From contig JAISDH010000235.1 of the NCBI GenBank assembly GCA_031264975.1, forward strand, positions 1 to 8,846: a DNA stretch of 8,846 bases. The letters are read 5' to 3'. Below, in pieces: positions 6,097 to 8,846 of the stretch. Each line of letters opens with the position of its first letter. Positions within the stretch are counted from its first letter, which is position 1. The position numbers and the translations under genes were made by a program. The notes below the pieces were generated by a model that saw only the letters and a list, made by a program, of their open reading frames with translations, did no database searches and was not told the origin of the DNA. Origin of the DNA: Bacteroidales bacterium. Its GTDB lineage: Bacteria > Bacteroidota > Bacteroidia > Bacteroidales > WCHB1-69.

Positions 6097-7746
6097 TGCT
6101 ACTTCCTGAACCCCGCCTTTCAGAGCGGTCAGCCTTTCAGTAATCCGTTCGTGGCGTTTGGTATAGACCTCGTTGTACCGGTTTTCCGTTTCCGCCAATT
6201 TTTCGGGAAAATGCAGCCTCGCAAACTCCAGCATCAGGTAGGATTTTTTCGATAACCCGAAAGCGTCAGACAGGTGTTTAATCAGAAAATCGCGCCGAAT
6301 AACCGTCTTCTGTTCTTCCGTCAGATTATTGATAATCGTGATTTTTTCCTCATCGCTCAAATGCCATTTGTCGGAGTCTTCCGTAAAGAGCGCAAAATGT
6401 TCCCTTTTCAGGTCTTCCAGCATCGCAAAGTACAGGAGTTTGTCCTCAAATTCAGTAAAGTCGCTTTGCGAAAGTTCCGTTTCGCGGATGTCTTTGCGTG
6501 TGTCATCGACAATGTTTTCAACTGCTATTTCCCTGTTGCGCGTGTCCTGCTTTTCGACTTTCCGGACGACGTCCGTTTCACCGGCGGGGGCTTGCGTTTC
6601 TTCCTCCGGCAACAGGACATATCCGGTTATCACTTCGTTGGCGCTCACCGTAACGACAGGTTGGGCTTTTCCGTCCAAAAACAACTGTTCCACCTCGTCG
6701 CCTGCTTCCGTATATTCGGCATATCGGGAATAATATTCGCTTTGGGCTTCCTCATAATCCGCTCGGTTCTCAAAGTCTTCCGCTTTGGGTTCTTCGGGCT
6801 TTTGGGGATAGCGGTTAATGTGAGTTTTGCTCACTGCATAACCCTGTTCCGACAGTTTCACGAAAACATTCTCGTTTTCCGCCGTTCCGTATGGTGGTTG
6901 GCCGATTTCCGTTCCGGGGCATTTTTCAATCGCCGATTTACAGGCTTCGACCAGATACTGCCTGTTTCTTTCATGCAGGCAAAACAGGTTGCTGCACCTG
7001 CCTTCGCCGTCGGGAAAAAGGTTGTAACCGTTTGTGTTGAACGGACATTTGGCGCACTCCGATTTATCGAAACGGTAACGGCTCAAATCGTTGCAATAGT
7101 CGTTTTCAAGACGGCTGACAAAATCCCTTGACGTCAGGTTGCGCCAGTCGCCGTAATAACCTGTCGGCTTGCCGGACAGATGCTTTTCGTAAACGTCCGA
7201 CTGCACATCCGCGCTGTACTTGCAGAGTTCCAACGCAACGGTCATCGAAATACCGTCGCCGTTTACGAGGTCTAAAATCCCGTCCGTCAATTCGTTCAGG
7301 CGCATCCGGTTACGGATGTATGTTTCACTTTTTCCAAAACGGACGGCAAGGTTTTCCACACTGTAACGCCCTGTGTCCGCAAGGCGTTTGTAGGCAGCCG
7401 CTTCCTCAATCGGGGACACATCAACACGGCACAAATTTTCCGTAATTGCCGCCTCCAATGCTTCGTCGTCCGACATTTTACGGACAATGGCGGGGATGGT
7501 CTTCGTGTCCGCCAAAACGGATGCCCTGAACCTGCGCTCCCCGCACACGATTTCAAACTTCCTGCCTTTCGGACGCACTAATACCGGTTGCAATATGCCG
7601 ACCTGTTTGATACTCTCCGTCAGTTCCGTCAATTCGTTTTCGTTGACTGACTTGCGCGGATTAAAATCGCCTGTTACGATTTTACTTAATTCTATGGAAA
7701 CAATACCTTTTGTTTCCATGCTCTCCGTTAAATTTACTTTTTTCAT
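6094..7746 (-). CDS. parB: ParB/RepB/Spo0J-family protein of a mobile element, with cysteine cluster
   Basis: This 550-residue protein begins near MKKVNLTES. Residues about 15-110 form the ParB N-terminal domain, with GERRFRA (69-75), the motif that contacts CTP in studied ParB proteins, and ENLCRVDVSP (103-112), the second family motif. A helix-turn-helix follows at about 129-149 (VENLAVRFGKSETYIRNRMR). Residues 231, 234, 251 and 256 are cysteines arranged C-x2-C-x16-C-x4-C, which could bind zinc. From about 300 to 420 the protein is charged and low in complexity (many Glu, Tyr, Ala). The length is well above chromosomal ParB (usually about 280-330), as is normal for the ParB-like proteins on Bacteroidota conjugative elements. 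No ParA is in the window, so the role could be element maintenance, copy control or transcription regulation. It is the last gene of a - strand operon; a hairpin lies in the 47-base gap before it. Confidence 0.88.
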   Translation of the reverse strand: MKKVNLTESMETKGIVSIELSKIVTGDFNPRKSVNENELTELTESIKQVGILQPVLVRPKGRKFEIVCGERRFRASVLADTKTIPAIVRKMSDDEALEAAITENLCRVDVSPIEEAAAYKRLADTGRYSVENLAVRFGKSETYIRNRMRLNELTDGILDLVNGDGISMTVALELCKYSADVQSDVYEKHLSGKPTGYYGDWRNLTSRDFVSRLENDYCNDLSRYRFDKSECAKCPFNTNGYNLFPDGEGRCSNLFCLHERNRQYLVEACKSAIEKCPGTEIGQPPYGTAENENVFVKLSEQGYAVSKTHINRYPQKPEEPKAEDFENRADYEEAQSEYYSRYAEYTEAGDEVEQLFLDGKAQPVVTVSANEVITGYVLLPEEETQAPAGETDVVRKVEKQDTRNREIAVENIVDDTRKDIRETELSQSDFTEFEDKLLYFAMLEDLKREHFALFTEDSDKWHLSDEEKITIINNLTEEQKTVIRRDFLIKHLSDAFGLSKKSYLMLEFARLHFPEKLAETENRYNEVYTKRHERITERLTALKGGVQEVA

Positions 7747-7762
7747 TTTTTCTTATATTTAT

Positions 7763-7785
7763 GGGGGCGGGATGTCCCCACCCCC
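7763..7785 (-). other. GC-rich hairpin between the 145-residue gene and parB
   Basis: On the - strand a 9-bp stem (7785-7777 GGGGGTGGG with 7771-7763 CCCGCCCCC, one G-U pair) closes a five-base loop. It lies 8 bases after the upstream stop codon and 16 bases before the parB ATG. No T tract follows, so it is not a typical terminator. It may protect or separate the upstream message, or reduce parB translation. Confidence 0.55.
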
Positions 7786-7793
7786 TATTAATA

Positions 7794-8231
7794 CTACTTC
7801 TCCGTTTCGCTTAATTGCTTCATGTCCACAAAATACAGCACGTTGTTGTCGGGGTCGTCGATGTAACAGCCCGAACCGTCTGTCAGCATGGAAGACATGG
7901 CGTTATCGCCAAATTCAAAACTTGAGGCTGTCTTTTCCCATTTGCCCGATTTTATGCCTTTTACATACTCCTGTTTGTAACATTGGAATACGGTTTTTTT
8001 TACATGGTTTCTCAAATCCCGAATATAATTAATCGCTTCTTCCAACTGCGACGGCTCGTCTATCGTATTGACCGTCCGTTCGTAAACAACCGTACCTGCC
8101 TCGACTTTGCCTCTGAAAATCCTTATCCTGAACAGACCGTTTCCATACTCGAAATATGCGCTGTGGCATCCTTTGGCTTCCAGTTCAAACAAAGCCGTAA
8201 TAACCTGACTAACTAATTCTGTTGTCTTCAT
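7794..8231 (-). CDS. Hypothetical protein, 145 residues, mobile-element backbone
   Basis: I do not recognise this family. The protein is soluble and mixed alpha/beta, with an N-terminal helix (TTELVSQVITALFELEAKG), a strand-rich middle (AYFEYGNGLFRIRIFRG), a helix at about 60-80 (SQLEEAINYIRDLRNHVKK) and an acidic C-terminus with the strand NVLYFVDMKQL. No catalytic motif, signal peptide or membrane segment is evident. The start at 8231 lies 7 bases after the stop of the upstream gene, so the two are almost certainly cotranscribed and possibly coupled. parB follows 47 bases later. Codon and base composition match the neighbouring backbone genes. It probably belongs to the cluster of small conserved proteins that accompany ParB-like genes on Bacteroidota conjugative elements; its role there is unknown. 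Confidence 0.75.
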   Translation of the reverse strand: MKTTELVSQVITALFELEAKGCHSAYFEYGNGLFRIRIFRGKVEAGTVVYERTVNTIDEPSQLEEAINYIRDLRNHVKKTVFQCYKQEYVKGIKSGKWEKTASSFEFGDNAMSSMLTDGSGCYIDDPDNNVLYFVDMKQLSETEK

Positions 8232-8238
8232 TTTTTAT

Positions 8239-8846
8239 CTATTTAACTGTTAATAAATTTCTTACTTCCTGCTCTTTTGACCGGCTAAAAATCCAACCCG
8301 CACGTTTCACGCCATCGTGATTCAGTTTCGGATTGAAACGTCCGCCCAACGCCATTAATTTGTCTTTAACCGGCTTTGTGTCGCCAAATACGGCTATCGC
8401 CTTTTCCGAATAATCCACTATCACAAAATCGCCTGTAATGGCTTCTTTTGTCCTGTCCGCTTCCGCCTGAACCTTCACGCAAATATTGGCTTCTTCGCCT
8501 GCTGTAATGGCATAGCGTTCAATGAACTGTTCACGGCTTCCGTACCTCTCCTTTTGGATTGTCCAGCCATGATATTTGCTTTCGCCCAGATAATAACCCG
8601 CGCCCATCGAATACTTTTCCCGGTGTTCGTAATCCCTGTTTTCTTCCGCCAAATGAGCCGTTTCTTCAAAGTTGGAAGCACACTTGCGCATCTCCGAAAA
8701 AAGGTCTTTCGTGTGATTGGAAAAGCCCAAAATAACCGTCCGTTGAGTGCTGTATCCGTAATAATCGGTCATACTGTCGCTCTCGTCTTCGTGCAGTTCG
8801 GCAACGATTACTGCCTTTGCATCTGCGGGAACAATCGCCTCAAGCC
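8239..8846 (-). CDS. Conserved mobile-element protein of unknown function, 5' end outside window
   Basis: The frame stays open to the right edge of the window, so the gene is truncated at its 5' end. An ATG at 8772 would give 177 residues, but the 24 codons upstream of it are also coding-like (LEAIVPADAKAVIVAELHED on the - strand), and I expect the true start to be outside. The visible part has three blocks: a TDYYGYST-RTVILGFSNHTKDLF segment, a YSMGAGYYLGESKYHGW segment, and a C-terminal block beginning AIAVFGDTKPVKDKLMALGG and ending KRAGWIFSRSKEQEVRNLL. The last block (FGDTKP, LGGRFN, GWIFS) is one I recognise as recurring in proteins of Bacteroidota mobile elements, but I know no function for it. 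It is the first gene visible in the operon leading to parB; the operon promoter must lie to the right. Confidence 0.75.
   Translation of the reverse strand, partial: LEAIVPADAKAVIVAELHEDESDSMTDYYGYSTQRTVILGFSNHTKDLFSEMRKCASNFEETAHLAEENRDYEHREKYSMGAGYYLGESKYHGWTIQKERYGSREQFIERYAITAGEEANICVKVQAEADRTKEAITGDFVIVDYSEKAIAVFGDTKPVKDKLMALGGRFNPKLNHDGVKRAGWIFSRSKEQEVRNLLTVK

Noticed and set aside
6022..6255. 77-codon open frame on the + strand with a hydrophobic N-terminus
   Set aside because: It overlaps the parB terminator and 3' end in antisense; the hydrophobic stretch comes from the tandem repeat and terminator bases.
6274..7131. 285-codon open frame on the + strand
   Set aside because: It lies fully antisense to parB, whose motifs are clear, and its Phe- and Arg-rich translation is a mirror of Glu- and Lys-rich parB codons.
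7487..8032. 181-codon open frame on the + strand
   Set aside because: It runs antisense across the parB start, the intergenic hairpin and the 145-residue gene; the translation has no recognisable domain.

Overview
The window most likely comes from a Bacteroidota genome (Bacteroides/Parabacteroides type) and lies inside an integrative and conjugative element or related conjugative plasmid. Three things point there: the left edge carries the end of a TraQ-like (DUF3872) conjugation gene typical of CTnDOT-type elements, the right part carries a long ParB-family protein of the kind found on Bacteroidota mobile elements, and the promoter-like sites match the Bacteroidota -7 consensus TAnnTTTG while Shine-Dalgarno sequences are absent or weak.

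Layout. (1) 1-811, + strand: the tail of a transfer operon, with the TraQ C-terminus, a start-stop overlapping gene encoding two degenerate repeats that resemble DUF4116, and a strong intrinsic terminator. (2) About 812-5800: an AT-rich accessory segment (27-28% GC in three hand-counted 60-base samples, against 65% in one sample of the transfer gene and 45% in one sample of parB). It holds a promoter-like site, a possible 31-codon small ORF, a GHKL (Hsp90/MutL/histidine-kinase-fold) ATPase fused to a C-terminal PD-(D/E)xK nuclease-like domain, and, 13 bases downstream, a caspase-like cysteine protease with a large unassigned C-terminal region. Convergent to these on the - strand is a TPR-DUF2971 protein with its own promoter-like site and a leader containing an inverted repeat. 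(3) About 5606-6093: 488 bases without a convincing gene. (4) 6034-8846, - strand: a backbone operon read right to left, made of a mobile-element protein cut by the right edge, a 145-residue hypothetical protein and a 550-residue ParB-like protein, ending in an intrinsic terminator at 6034-6067.

Interpretation. The transfer operon and the ParB operon converge, and the AT-rich cargo sits between their terminators, a plausible site for gaining accessory genes. The centre of interest is the ATPase-nuclease plus caspase pair. A nucleotide-driven sensor or switch carrying a nuclease, co-transcribed with a caspase-like protease, has the shape of an anti-phage or programmed-cell-death system. That role is inferred from domain content and context; nothing in the sequence proves it. 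The DUF2971 gene may be a second, independent accessory or defence gene.
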